A DNA stretch of 34,165 bases, from assembly GCA_002378665.1 (NCBI GenBank), contig DFSO01000085.1:1-34165 (forward strand), in the 5' to 3' direction. This stretch comes from Loktanella sp. UBA3435 (GTDB taxonomy: Bacteria; Pseudomonadota; Alphaproteobacteria; Rhodobacterales; Rhodobacteraceae). Shown here piece after piece: positions 17,381 through 25,254 of this stretch (position 1 is the first letter of the stretch; each line of letters begins with the position of its first letter). A model generated the notes under the pieces. That model searched no databases and was not told the DNA's origin. It saw nothing but the letters and a program-made list of their open reading frames with translations. The translations under genes were made by a program, and so were the position numbers.

Positions 17381-18402
17381 ACAGAACCCTAACAGTGTTG
17401 CGCGCAGGGCCAGCGATGTCCGTGCAGGACCAAGGCCGTGCGGGCTATCTGGCCTTTGGCCTTTCGCGCAGTGGGGCAGTCGACGGTTTGGCCTTACTAG
17501 AAGGGGCCGCTTTGCTGGGCCAAGACCCAAGGCTCGCGGCGCTTGAAATGGGCGGTATGGGTGGCGAATTCGCAGTATCCGAGACAACGCGCGTCGCCCT
17601 GACAGGTGCGCCAATGCGCGCGAGCATTGATGGTGTGAACATCCAATGGAACGCAAGCCACCTGCTTGAGGCGGGCCAGCGGCTCAGTATCGGGGCCGCC
17701 ACCTCTGGTAGTTACGGCTATCTGCATCTGGGCGGTGGGATCAACGGGGCCGAGGTGCTTGGCGCGCAAAGTGCACATCTAGCTGCGGGCATCGGCAAAA
17801 TGCTCGGGGACGGTGACACGGTGTCAATCGGCCCCGACACGCAAACCCTGACAGGGCAAAAGATCGCGGCAGAGCCACGCTTTGATGGCGGCACCGTGCG
17901 GATCGTGCCAAGCCTGCAGACCGAATTTTTCGCGCGATCCGAAATTGCGCGGTTTGAAGCGACCTCGTTCAAGCGCGACACGCGTGGTAACCGTATGGGC
18001 GTTCGGATTATCCCCGACGGCGACGGGTTCAAGACCGAAGCGGGGCTTTCGGTCCTGTCAGAGGTCATCGTGCCCGGTGATGTGCAGGTCACTGGCGATG
18101 GCACGCCCTTTGTTTTGCTCTCGGAGTGCCAAACGACAGGGGGCTATCCGCGCATCGGGTCGGTCCTGCCGATGGATTTGCCGTGCGTCGCACAGGCTCG
18201 CGCAGGGGCGACGCTTCAGTTTCAATTCGTGACCTTGCAAGAGGCTGTGGCCTTGGAGCGGCGCGAAGCGGTTAGGCGCAAGACATTGCGCGGTTCGGTG
18301 CAACCCATGATCCGAAATCCCCATGACATCGCCGATCTGCTATCCTATCAATTGATCAGCGGCGCCACGGCAGGCGACGACCTTGAAAGGGACATATCAT
18401 GA
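17377..18402 (+). CDS. pxpC: 5-oxoprolinase subunit PxpC (KipA-like)
   Basis: This 341-residue protein is the biotin-dependent-carboxylase-like PxpC/KipA subunit (CT_A_B domain), which works with PxpB and PxpA in ATP-dependent ring opening of 5-oxoproline. The signature opening is VLRAGPAMSVQDQGRAGY; later features are SGAVDGLALLEGAALLG, SYGYLHLGGGI and FVLLSECQTTGGYPRIG. It is joined to both neighbours by four-base ATGA overlaps, which suggests equal production of the subunits. Confidence 0.93.
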   Translation: MNRTLTVLRAGPAMSVQDQGRAGYLAFGLSRSGAVDGLALLEGAALLGQDPRLAALEMGGMGGEFAVSETTRVALTGAPMRASIDGVNIQWNASHLLEAGQRLSIGAATSGSYGYLHLGGGINGAEVLGAQSAHLAAGIGKMLGDGDTVSIGPDTQTLTGQKIAAEPRFDGGTVRIVPSLQTEFFARSEIARFEATSFKRDTRGNRMGVRIIPDGDGFKTEAGLSVLSEVIVPGDVQVTGDGTPFVLLSECQTTGGYPRIGSVLPMDLPCVAQARAGATLQFQFVTLQEAVALERREAVRRKTLRGSVQPMIRNPHDIADLLSYQLISGATAGDDLERDIS

Positions 18403-19163
18403 GTACCACCGTCGATCTGAACGCCGATATGGGCGAGAGCTTTGGGCCTTGGGTCATGGGGAACGATCTGGCCCTGCTTGATGTCGTCAGTTCTGCCAAT
18501 ATCGCTTGTGGCTTTCATGCGGGTGATGCGGATGTGATGGCCAAAACCATGGCGGCCGCCCACCTGCGCGGTGTTGGCATCGGCGCGCATCCGGGATTTG
18601 ACGACCTGCAAGGCTTCGGGCGGCAGCGCATGCAACTTAGCGGCGCGAGCCTCGGCAATCTCGTGCAATACCAACTTGGCGCGGCCCTTGCGATGGCGCA
18701 GGCTCAAGGCGCAAATGTGCGACATCTCAAACTCCACGGCGCGATGGCAAACATGGCTGCCGAAGATAAGGCGATGGCGCTCACCTGCTACCGTGCAGCC
18801 CTTGCCGTGGCACCAGATATCATCATCATGGTACTTGCTGGCACCGCTCAACAGGCGGCCGCGACAGAGTTGGGCTGCAAAATGGCCTGCGAAATATTCG
18901 CCGACCGCGCCTATAATGACGACGCAACTTTGGTTGATCGCAGCCTTCGAGGTGCTGTGATCCATGACGCGGCCCTTGCTGCAAAACGCATGGTTGCGAT
19001 GGTGCAAGCGGGCGCGATTATCACCGAAAGTGGCAAACACATTCCCACGCGGATTGATACGATCTGCCTTCACGGCGATACACCCGAAGCCGTCGATATC
19101 GCTATAGCTACTCGAACCGCGCTTGAAGCCGCTGGCGTGACAATCTCTCAGTTTACGAACTAA
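18399..19163 (+). CDS. pxpA: 5-oxoprolinase subunit PxpA (LamB/YcsF family)
   Basis: This 254-residue protein of the LamB/YcsF family has the family start DLNADMGESFGPWVMGND and then SANIACGFHAGDADVMAKT, GIGAHPGFDDLQGFGRQRM and HLKLHGAMANMAA. The conserved Asp and His residues of the metal-like active site are present. It is the third subunit of the 5-oxoprolinase and the last gene of the operon. The product glutamate enters general nitrogen metabolism. Its length matches the family norm of about 250 residues. Confidence 0.94.
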   Translation: MSTTVDLNADMGESFGPWVMGNDLALLDVVSSANIACGFHAGDADVMAKTMAAAHLRGVGIGAHPGFDDLQGFGRQRMQLSGASLGNLVQYQLGAALAMAQAQGANVRHLKLHGAMANMAAEDKAMALTCYRAALAVAPDIIIMVLAGTAQQAAATELGCKMACEIFADRAYNDDATLVDRSLRGAVIHDAALAAKRMVAMVQAGAIITESGKHIPTRIDTICLHGDTPEAVDIAIATRTALEAAGVTISQFTN

Positions 19164-19312
19164 AGGATTCACCGATTTCGGCGGCTTACATGAAATATGT
19201 GGATAGTACGCAGCCGATACCGCATTTGAAAACGGTCGGGCAATATTTCAGGATGGCCGCAAATGTGGTGGCATTTACTCAAATTTGGCGTCGGAGCAGG
19301 GTAGAGGTTTGC

Positions 19313-19360
19313 GATCAAATTCTAGGAAGCCGGCAGTTTCTCTAGATTTTTGATTTGATC
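19313..19360. repeat. Inverted repeat with long potential stem
   Basis: Outer arms GATCAAAT (19313-19320) and ATTTGATC (19353-19360) are perfect complements. Inside them TCTAG and CTAGA add a second paired block. The result is a stem-loop of about 48 bases located 150 bases after pxpA. It could be a late terminator, a protein-binding site or a relic of a mobile element; no T-run follows directly. Confidence 0.5.
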
Positions 19361-19681
19361 GAGAACTCTTCGGTACCTTAGCCCGCGAATAGCCCATGTT
19401 TTGTCACGAGAACGGTCCTCAAAGGCCGTGTGGTTTGCTGCAGTCTAATACGAATTGTGAAGTGATTTTGTCGTTTTTACTGGGGACTGCTATTTCCAGA
19501 TCCGAAGATAGAGTAAACGCCACATAATGATGCGAATTCATTGCGCCTCGCCCGTCAAGCGGCTGTTTTTGACGCCAAGGTCGTTGAAATGCATCGCTTC
19601 TATCTTGCCTTTCATGCGGGTGTGCTGTGCATTCGGTGACCGCGCCTCTCGATTCGGTTAATATTTTATGGCGCTAAAACA

Positions 19682-19697
19682 GGCATTTTAAAATGCC
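19682..19697 (-). terminator. Palindrome downstream of soxT, possible weak terminator
   Basis: GGCATTTTAAAATGCC is perfectly self-complementary. Read on the minus strand it lies 59 bases after the soxT stop and is followed by TGTTTT. Further TATGGC/GCCATA arms flank it. The pairs are mostly A-T, so strength would be low. Confidence 0.4.
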
Positions 19698-19755
19698 ATA
19701 GGCGAGGCAAACCATAAATCTCATTTCGAATGTTCAGCGGGTTCAGTCGATCACG

Positions 19756-20811
19756 CTAGCTTGGGCTAGCAAACCCTTCGATAAGTTGGCGTAGTCCAAC
19801 ATATGCGCCGACGACAATTGCGCACAAGGTAATCGGGGCGCTCATGGCGAGCACCGAAAAGGCCGACAATCCTTGACCAACACTGCACCCCATTGCGATG
19901 ACGGCTCCAATCCCCAGCAATGCACCGCCCAAAATCTGGCGGCGAAGTTCGCGCGGATCGTCGCAGGCTTCCCAGCGGAAATGACCTTTGAAGAGGCTGC
20001 CGATAAAAGCGCCTATCAAGACACCAAAGACAGAGCCCACACCAAAGCTCACCGAGCGCGCGGATGCGGTCATTGCATAGAGCATCGTCTCCCCTAGAGG
20101 TGCTGAGAACGTGTGCGAGGCGGCTGAAATTGCCTCAAATCCGATCCTATCGATATGGGTGGATCCGACCCAGCCAGAGGTGATGGCGATGCCGACGACA
20201 GCGCCCCAAAACAACGGCTTGCGCATTTCTTGGAGGTTGCGGGATGTGATGCTGCCAGCGAGGATCAATCCGCCGATCATTATCCCAGTCAGATAAGTGC
20301 CAGCTCCGAAGGTGCTGTTGATCCAGTGCGCGATACCTGCTGGAGCATCTGGCACGGGGTAATGCGGGAAGGCCGTGACCCTTAACTGCGCCAAAGGCCC
20401 GCTCATGGCGATGTAGGCGCTTAACCCAATAACGAGAACGATCACGAATGATCGCAAGTCGCCGCCCCCAAGTCGGGCCAAGGCGCCGAACCCGCAATTG
20501 CCAGCCAGCGCCATACCATATCCGAACATGAGGCCACCGATGATTGAAGCGGGAATGTTCAGGGACTGCGAGAGATAGGCCGTGGTCGATAAGTCGATCA
20601 GCCCAAGAGCCGCAGCGCCAAAGCTGCTGACAATTGCGACACCGATGGCGATGCCCCACATGCGCAATCTCAGGGCGCTGCCACCATAAAAGAAGTCTTC
20701 GAGCGCACCTAATGTGCAGAACCGACCGAAACGTGCAGCGAGGCCCAAAAGTAAGCCACCTGCCGCACCAACCATGGCGACAAGAACTGCGTCGCTAAAG
20801 TATGCGGTCAC
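19756..20811 (-). CDS. soxT: YeeE/YedE family sulfur-compound transporter (SoxT-like)
   Basis: This 351-residue membrane protein of the YeeE/YedE (TsuA-like) family has about nine to ten helices. Three cysteine motifs typical of these thiosulfate/sulfur transporters are visible: GRFCTLGAL near residue 32, LAGNCGFGAL near 105 and MGCSVGQGLSAFS near 310. In Paracoccus a related gene, soxT, neighbours soxR and soxS, as here. It probably moves a sulfur compound into the cytoplasm, perhaps as the signal read by SoxR. The start is a GTG at 20811 preceded by GGAGG. The gene follows soxR by 21 bases in the same direction. Confidence 0.85.
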   Translation of the reverse strand: MTAYFSDAVLVAMVGAAGGLLLGLAARFGRFCTLGALEDFFYGGSALRLRMWGIAIGVAIVSSFGAAALGLIDLSTTAYLSQSLNIPASIIGGLMFGYGMALAGNCGFGALARLGGGDLRSFVIVLVIGLSAYIAMSGPLAQLRVTAFPHYPVPDAPAGIAHWINSTFGAGTYLTGIMIGGLILAGSITSRNLQEMRKPLFWGAVVGIAITSGWVGSTHIDRIGFEAISAASHTFSAPLGETMLYAMTASARSVSFGVGSVFGVLIGAFIGSLFKGHFRWEACDDPRELRRQILGGALLGIGAVIAMGCSVGQGLSAFSVLAMSAPITLCAIVVGAYVGLRQLIEGFASPS

Positions 20812-20832
20812 TTTGCCTCCAAAATGGCTAGG

Positions 20833-21168
20833 CTACTTTGGCGCGCAGAATAGGTCATAGACGACTTCCATGATTTGTTTGGGGCGGTCGTCTGTTAGTC
20901 TGTAATAGATGGCTTTGCCGTCGCGGCGCGGCGTCACAAGGCCCTCTAAACGAAGACGAGACAGCTGCTGCGAGACAGCGGCCTGACGTGCAGAAAGGAG
21001 CTCTTCAAGCTCGGTCACAGATTTTTCACCCGTGGTCAAATGGCACAAGATCATGAGCCGCCCCTCATGGCTGATTGCCTTGAGAAAGTTGGCCGCCGCT
21101 TGCGCGTTGTCCATCATCTTGTCGAGATCATCTTCGCAAAGTGTCTCGTCGAAAACTGGTAATCCCAT
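20833..21168 (-). CDS. soxR: ArsR-family repressor SoxR with persulfide-sensor cysteine pair
   Basis: This 111-residue winged-helix repressor is of the ArsR family. The recognition region is SARQAAVSQQLSRLRLEGLV and the wing is PRRDGKAIYYRL. Cys42 (LMILCHL) and Cys108 (YDLFCAP) occupy the places of the reactive pair in BigR/SqrR/YgaV, which sense reactive sulfur by forming polysulfide bridges; an extra Cys11 is also present, as in SqrR. SoxR of related bacteria represses sox genes until thiosulfate is available. It is read in the same direction as soxS and soxT. Candidate binding sites lie at 21620-21649, 23021-23042 and 32992-33017. Confidence 0.92.
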   Translation of the reverse strand: MGLPVFDETLCEDDLDKMMDNAQAAANFLKAISHEGRLMILCHLTTGEKSVTELEELLSARQAAVSQQLSRLRLEGLVTPRRDGKAIYYRLTDDRPKQIMEVVYDLFCAPK

Positions 21169-21231
21169 TTGAACCGCCTTTTCGTCGCGTTGTCTTGCGT
21201 CTCTTAATGAATTTCAATGGAGAGGTCTATA

Positions 21232-21597
21232 TTATCCTTTGGTCAAACGACTTTCCTGTGCCTGTTTCAGCATCACGCCAAGCAATCCCCAAAAAAAGTC
21301 CTCGCCAGGGTACCCTTCGATACGGGCAATCTCTTGGCCGTTATCAACAAGGATGAATGTTGGGGTATAATGCGGTGCAGTCTTGAAGGTCAGATCGTCA
21401 GGGGGTGGTGCTTTAACGTCCATCCTGCGAAGTGGCGCTGATTTCCCTTCCGTGGTCTTTGGATAGATGGGCGCGATTTCGGCATTCCAGCGGGCGCACC
21501 ACATGCATCCTTGCTCTTCGACCATAACCAAGGCCATCTCGGCATGGGCAGGGATGGCGAAGATAATGAGGGCGAGTGATGAAATGAAATTGCGCAT
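21232..21597 (-). CDS. soxS: Periplasmic thioredoxin-like protein SoxS
   Basis: This 121-residue protein has a Sec signal peptide (cleavage near AHA-E at residue 19) and a thioredoxin-like CMWC site at Cys31-Cys34. Downstream, HYTPTFILVDNGQEIARIEGYPG carries the cis-Pro loop (core TPTF). In Paracoccus SoxS keeps the SoxY carrier cysteine active by reducing wrongly modified forms. It is divergent from soxV across 77 bases that contain an operator-like repeat, and it is followed by soxR and soxT. Confidence 0.9.
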   Translation of the reverse strand: MRNFISSLALIIFAIPAHAEMALVMVEEQGCMWCARWNAEIAPIYPKTTEGKSAPLRRMDVKAPPPDDLTFKTAPHYTPTFILVDNGQEIARIEGYPGEDFFWGLLGVMLKQAQESRLTKG

Positions 21598-21619
21598 CTG
21601 AACCTCATTGACGTGACGT

Positions 21620-21649
21620 ATTCATATTACATAATGTGTATATGTGAAC
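21620..21649. promoter_or_regulatory. Candidate SoxR operator between soxS and soxV
   Basis: The divergent gap contains an imperfect inverted repeat with outer arms ATTCATATT on the left and ATGTGAAC on the right, and an inner ACAT-A-ATGT. A similar arrangement (ATTCACATT...ATGTGAAC) is found at 32991-33018 upstream of the soxG-like gene. In Pseudaminobacter salicylatoxidans SoxR binds the soxS-soxV gap, which supports this placement. Confidence 0.6.
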
Positions 21650-21674
21650 TTCTCAAGTCAAAGGTGTGTGAGCG

Positions 21675-22415
21675 ATGTTTGATATTACTGTCTCGGGTGC
21701 CTTTATCGCAGGGCTACTGTCGTTCCTGTCTCCGTGCATCCTGCCGATTGTGCCGTTCTATCTATCCTATCTGGCGGGAGTGGGTATGAACCAGATCAGC
21801 GAAAGCTCAGATATTTCGCCCGCTGTCCGCAAACGGGCCTTTCTCGCGGCGCTTTGCTTTGCGGCTGGCGTGATTACCATCTTTATGGCGCTTGGGGCAA
21901 CGGCGAGCCTGTTTGGCCAAGTGGTCCGCGAATGGTTTGATGTGCTGCGCTGGGTTGCGGCGGCGATCATCATCGCGATGGGTTTGCATTTTCTGGGCGT
22001 AATCCGGATTGGTATCCTTTACCGTCAGATGCGCGCTGACACAGGTGACACAAGCAATCTGAGCTATGTTGGCGCTTATGTGATTGGCCTCGCTTTCGCG
22101 TTCGGCTGGACTCCGTGCGTTGGCCCCGTATTGGCCGCGATCCTGTTTATGGCGGGTGGGTCGGACACCGCCGGACAGGGCGCGTTTTTGCTTTTGTCAT
22201 ACGGGCTTGGCATGACGTTGCCATTCGTGATGGCCGCGCTGTTCATCGGTCCGTTTATGAAATGGATGAAGAAGTTCCGCAAAAATCTTGGCACCATTGA
22301 AAAGGTCATGGGTGTCTTGTTGATTATATTTGGTGTGCTCATTGGCACGAACTCGGTCAACTACATCGCGCAGTGGATGTTGGAAGTGGCCCCTAATTTA
22401 TGGTTGTTGAAATGA
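21675..22415 (+). CDS. soxV: CcdA-family thiol-reductant transporter SoxV
   Basis: This 246-residue inner-membrane protein of the CcdA/DsbD family has six predicted helices. Redox cysteines lie in the two inverted halves, SFLSPCILP (Cys21) and FGWTPCVGP (Cys148). It passes electrons from cytoplasmic thioredoxin to the periplasmic thioredoxins SoxW and SoxS, which maintain the SoxYZ carrier. Its stop overlaps soxW, and its start is 77 bases from the divergent soxS. Confidence 0.93.
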   Translation: MFDITVSGAFIAGLLSFLSPCILPIVPFYLSYLAGVGMNQISESSDISPAVRKRAFLAALCFAAGVITIFMALGATASLFGQVVREWFDVLRWVAAAIIIAMGLHFLGVIRIGILYRQMRADTGDTSNLSYVGAYVIGLAFAFGWTPCVGPVLAAILFMAGGSDTAGQGAFLLLSYGLGMTLPFVMAALFIGPFMKWMKKFRKNLGTIEKVMGVLLIIFGVLIGTNSVNYIAQWMLEVAPNLWLLK

Positions 22416-22978
22416 TGACACGTCTCTTTTTAGTTTTGATGATGGTCCTTTTCGCGGGGACTGCCCACGCGGAGGTTGGTGACGACGGGCTGCATAAATC
22501 CCCCTGGATGCGAGATACGTTCAAGGACCTGTCTGAGGATTTGGCCGAGGCCAATGTCGAGGGTAAACGCCTGATGGTTATCATTGAGCAGCGCGGCTGT
22601 ATCTATTGCGAAAAGATGCACACCGAGGTTTTCCCAAACCCGACAATTGCGGACTACATCACCGAGCATTTCTTTGTCGTGCAGATCAATATGTTCGGCG
22701 ACGTAGAGGTCACCGACTTTGATGGCACGGCAATGTCCGAGAAAGATATGGTTGGCCGTTGGAACATGATGTTCACGCCGACGATGATGTTTTTCCCCGA
22801 AGAGGTGCCTGCCGACTCGACGGCGGTGCAGGCCGCGGTCTCGGTTGTGCCCGGTGCATTTGGGAAATGGACGACTTACAACATGCTGCGCTGGATTGTT
22901 GAAAAGGGTTATGAAACAGACGAACCCTTCCAGAAATACCATGCACGTATGATCGAAGCGGGCGGGTTGACGGACTAA
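22412..22978 (+). CDS. soxW: Periplasmic thioredoxin SoxW
   Basis: This 188-residue periplasmic thioredoxin-like protein has a hydrophobic signal peptide ending at AHA-E. The redox motif is CIYC (Cys63-Cys66) in IIEQRGCIYCEKMH, and the cis-Pro loop is FTPTMMFF. It takes electrons from SoxV. The start at 22412 overlaps the soxV stop as ATGA; the adjacent ATG at 22415 is equally possible, and a reading from 22400 is less likely. A 123-base gap with a palindrome follows before soxX. Confidence 0.9.
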   Translation: MMTRLFLVLMMVLFAGTAHAEVGDDGLHKSPWMRDTFKDLSEDLAEANVEGKRLMVIIEQRGCIYCEKMHTEVFPNPTIADYITEHFFVVQINMFGDVEVTDFDGTAMSEKDMVGRWNMMFTPTMMFFPEEVPADSTAVQAAVSVVPGAFGKWTTYNMLRWIVEKGYETDEPFQKYHARMIEAGGLTD

Positions 22979-23020
22979 ATTAACCGCCTGTTAATTTGCT
23001 GCACTGCAGAAACATGCAAT

Positions 23021-23042
23021 AATGCGAATTTGTATTTGCGTT
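23021..23042. promoter_or_regulatory. Palindrome between soxW and soxX
   Basis: The core GCGAAT-TTGT-ATTTGC is an imperfect palindrome, extended by AAT and GTT arms. It lies 60-81 bases before soxX in the largest gap of the soxV-soxA run. SoxR of Pseudaminobacter salicylatoxidans is reported to bind both the soxS-soxV and soxW-soxX gaps, so this may be the second operator. Its sequence differs from the repeat at 21620. Confidence 0.45.
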
Positions 23043-23101
23043 TCTTGTGTATAGCAGGTTAGTTTGACGGAATAACAAAGCGAACATGCAGGGGAGGTGT
23101 C

Positions 23102-23575
23102 ATGAAACGCACACTAATTCTTGCCGCGGCGTTGATCGGATCGGGTGCCGTTGTGTCGGCCCAGACTGTATCACCGGATGACGTGGCTTACGACGAATAC
23201 GGTTCAATTGAGGTGTCCTTGTCGGGCGCAGCAGGTGACCCTGCGGTTGGGGCCGAGATCATGTCTGATCGAGGCCAAGGCAACTGTGTTGCTTGTCACC
23301 AAGTGTCGGCGCTGACGGCGGCCTTCCAAGGCAACATCGGACCTAGTCTCGATGGTGCTGGCGATCGCTGGGATGAGGCGCAACTGCGTGGCATCGTGGC
23401 TGACGCTAAGATGACATTCCCAGACTCGATGATGCCCAGCTTTTACAAAGTCAGCGGCTTTATCCGTCCGGGTAATGCGTACACAGGCAAAGCAGCGGAC
23501 GACACTTTTACGTCCCTACTGACCGCCCAACAAATCGAAGATGTTGTCGCATATCTTGCGACACTCAAAGAATAA
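23102..23575 (+). CDS. soxX: Monoheme cytochrome c SoxX
   Basis: This 157-residue periplasmic cytochrome has a signal peptide ending at VSA-Q (residue 20). One heme site is CVACH (Cys62, Cys65, His66), with a likely axial Met in the DSMMPSFYKVSG segment. It pairs with SoxA as SoxAX, which oxidatively links thiosulfate to the SoxY cysteine. AGGGGAGGTGTC before the ATG is a strong ribosome site. It begins the core sox genes. Confidence 0.95.
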   Translation: MKRTLILAAALIGSGAVVSAQTVSPDDVAYDEYGSIEVSLSGAAGDPAVGAEIMSDRGQGNCVACHQVSALTAAFQGNIGPSLDGAGDRWDEAQLRGIVADAKMTFPDSMMPSFYKVSGFIRPGNAYTGKAADDTFTSLLTAQQIEDVVAYLATLKE

Positions 23576-23600
23576 CGTGGCCGAAAGGAGTGGCGACACA

Positions 23601-24017
23601 ATGAAGTTTACACGCAGAAATACAATGCTCATGGCATTTGGCACTGCTGCTGCAGCAATGCTTCCAGCACGCGCAATGGCCAGTGTCGAAGAGATCATCG
23701 CAACCTTTACGGGTGGCGCAGCTGTTGGCGATGCTGGTCTTACACTGACCGCACCTGAAATCGCAGAGAATGGCAACACTGTGCCAATTGAAGTTTCTGC
23801 ACCTGGTGCGGTGTCGATCATGGTTCTTGCAACTGGCAACCCCACACCTGGTGCGGCCACGTTCAACTTTGGTCCTCTTGCCGGATCACAAGCTGCCTCG
23901 ACCCGCATCCGTTTGGCGAAAACCCAAGACGTGATGGCGATCGCAAAGATGGCTGACGGTAGCTTTGTGCAGGTCACCCAAGAGGTAAAGGTCACAATCG
24001 GCGGCTGTGGCGGCTGA
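23601..24017 (+). CDS. soxY: Sulfur carrier subunit SoxY
   Basis: This 138-residue carrier protein ends in the swinging-arm motif GGCGG, whose Cys136 carries sulfur intermediates during thiosulfate oxidation. It has a twin-arginine-like leader (TRRNTMLMAFG), fitting export as a folded complex with SoxZ, which lacks a leader. The start at 23601 is preferred because AAAGGAG precedes it; a reading from 23541 would overlap soxX. SoxYZ is the platform on which SoxAX, SoxB and SoxCD act in turn. Confidence 0.95.
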   Translation: MKFTRRNTMLMAFGTAAAAMLPARAMASVEEIIATFTGGAAVGDAGLTLTAPEIAENGNTVPIEVSAPGAVSIMVLATGNPTPGAATFNFGPLAGSQAASTRIRLAKTQDVMAIAKMADGSFVQVTQEVKVTIGGCGG

Positions 24018-24034
24018 TCAGGAGTATATGAAAA

Positions 24035-24364
24035 ATGGCAGATAACGTAAAACCAAAGGTCCGCGTCCCCAAAACAGCAACAGCTGGCGAGGCGTTTGTG
24101 ATCAAGACATTGATTTCGCATCCAATGGAATCCGGTCAGCGCAAAGATGGCGACGGCAATCTGATTCCGCGCTCGATCATCAATCGCTTTACCTGCGATT
24201 TTGAAGGCGAGAACGTCATCGACATGACGATGGAACCAGCGATTTCGACAAACCCATATGTTGAGTTTGAAGCAATGGTGCAGGCGAGCGGCACGATGAC
24301 ATTCACGTGGTACGATGATGACGGGTCGGTCTACACCGAAACGAAGGATATCGAAGTCAGCTAA
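24035..24364 (+). CDS. soxZ: Sulfur carrier partner SoxZ
   Basis: This 109-residue protein has an immunoglobulin-like beta fold and forms the heterodimer with SoxY. VRVPKTATAGEAFVIKTLIS and the later FEAMVQASGTMTFTWYDDDG are typical. There is no signal peptide; it is expected to cross the membrane by hitch-hiking with the Tat-exported SoxY. It follows soxY by 17 bases. Confidence 0.95.
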   Translation: MADNVKPKVRVPKTATAGEAFVIKTLISHPMESGQRKDGDGNLIPRSIINRFTCDFEGENVIDMTMEPAISTNPYVEFEAMVQASGTMTFTWYDDDGSVYTETKDIEVS

Positions 24365-24391
24365 GCGCTGCGAAAGAAAGGGAGGATTAAA

Positions 24392-25246
24392 ATGAAAAGA
24401 ACCGGTCTTTTGCAAACCGCTGGACTGATTGGTCTGATCGCAATGGCGACGACAGCCACTGCGCAGGACGATAGCCAGCTTGTTGTTAACGGTGAAATCG
24501 AAATGGTCACAGACGCCCCTGCGCCTGAGAACATTGGTGGTCTGAAGACGATCTATTCTGGTTGGCGTTTCCGCCAGTCCGAAATGCAAGCGCTCCAGAC
24601 GGATGATTTCGAGAACCCAGGTGCTTACGCGATCGACGAAGGTGTCGAAATGTGGGCAACAGTGGAAGGGTCCGAGGGAAAGTCGTGCGCTTCGTGTCAC
24701 GAAGATATCGAAGACTCCATGGCAGGCGTCCGCGCGGTTTATCCAAAGTGGAACGAATCCAAGGGTCAGGTCATGACTTTGGCGCAGCAGATCAACGACT
24801 GCCGCACCGAACAAATGGGCGCCGAGGCGTGGAAATACGACGGTGGCGATATGACATCTATGGAGGCCGCGATCTCGTTGCAGTCTCGTGGTATGCCTGT
24901 GAATGTCGCAACCGACGGTCCTGCTGCTGATGCGTGGGCGAAGGGTGAAGAAATGTACTACACCCGTTATGGTCAACTCGAATTGAGCTGTGCGAATTGT
25001 CACGAGGACAATTATGACAACAACATTCGTGCCGATCATCTTAGCCAAGGGCAGATCAACGGTTTCCCTGCGTTCCGCATCAAAACGGGCAAGCTGACAC
25101 AAACCCACAACCGTTTCAAAGGGTGTATCCGCGATACGCGCGCCGAAACATTCAGCCCAGGTAGCGACGAGTTTGTTGCTCTAGAGCTTTATGTCGCATC
25201 GCGCGGCAACGGTCTTTCGGTCGAAGCACCGTCTGTTCGCCCCTAA
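24392..25246 (+). CDS. soxA: Diheme cytochrome c SoxA
   Basis: This 284-residue periplasmic cytochrome has a signal peptide ending at ATA-Q (about residue 24). Two heme sites are present, CASCH (Cys99, Cys102, His103) and CANCH (Cys200, Cys203, His204), so it is of the diheme type. KGCIRDTRAE holds Cys245, matching the cysteine persulfide heme ligand of Rhodovulum and Paracoccus SoxA. With SoxX it loads thiosulfate onto SoxY. A strong hairpin terminator follows its stop. Confidence 0.95.
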   Translation: MKRTGLLQTAGLIGLIAMATTATAQDDSQLVVNGEIEMVTDAPAPENIGGLKTIYSGWRFRQSEMQALQTDDFENPGAYAIDEGVEMWATVEGSEGKSCASCHEDIEDSMAGVRAVYPKWNESKGQVMTLAQQINDCRTEQMGAEAWKYDGGDMTSMEAAISLQSRGMPVNVATDGPAADAWAKGEEMYYTRYGQLELSCANCHEDNYDNNIRADHLSQGQINGFPAFRIKTGKLTQTHNRFKGCIRDTRAETFSPGSDEFVALELYVASRGNGLSVEAPSVRP

Positions 25247-25254
25247 ATTAATCT

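Larger units (their letters stand above)
19164..19755. other. Gene-free 592-base stretch between pxp operon and soxT
   Basis: No gene of a recognised family was found on either strand. It contains a long inverted repeat (19313-19360) and a short palindrome (19682-19697), both listed separately. A 51-codon frame from 19190 to 19345 has no ribosome site. The stretch separates two unrelated, convergently transcribed gene blocks and may be degraded coding sequence. Confidence 0.5.

Noticed and set aside
16607..17656. 349-codon frame on the minus strand across pxpB and pxpC
   Set aside because: It is antisense to two intact oxoprolinase subunits joined by ATGA and has no recognised domain.
19190..19345. 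51-codon frame in the pxpA-soxT gap
   Set aside because: There is no ribosome site and no family resemblance, and its end runs into the inverted repeat at 19313-19360.
23516..25108. Open frame of 530 codons on the minus strand across soxX-soxA
   Set aside because: It lies antisense to four well-supported sox genes with clear heme and carrier motifs, has no family resemblance and no ribosome site. It reflects codon bias of the real genes.
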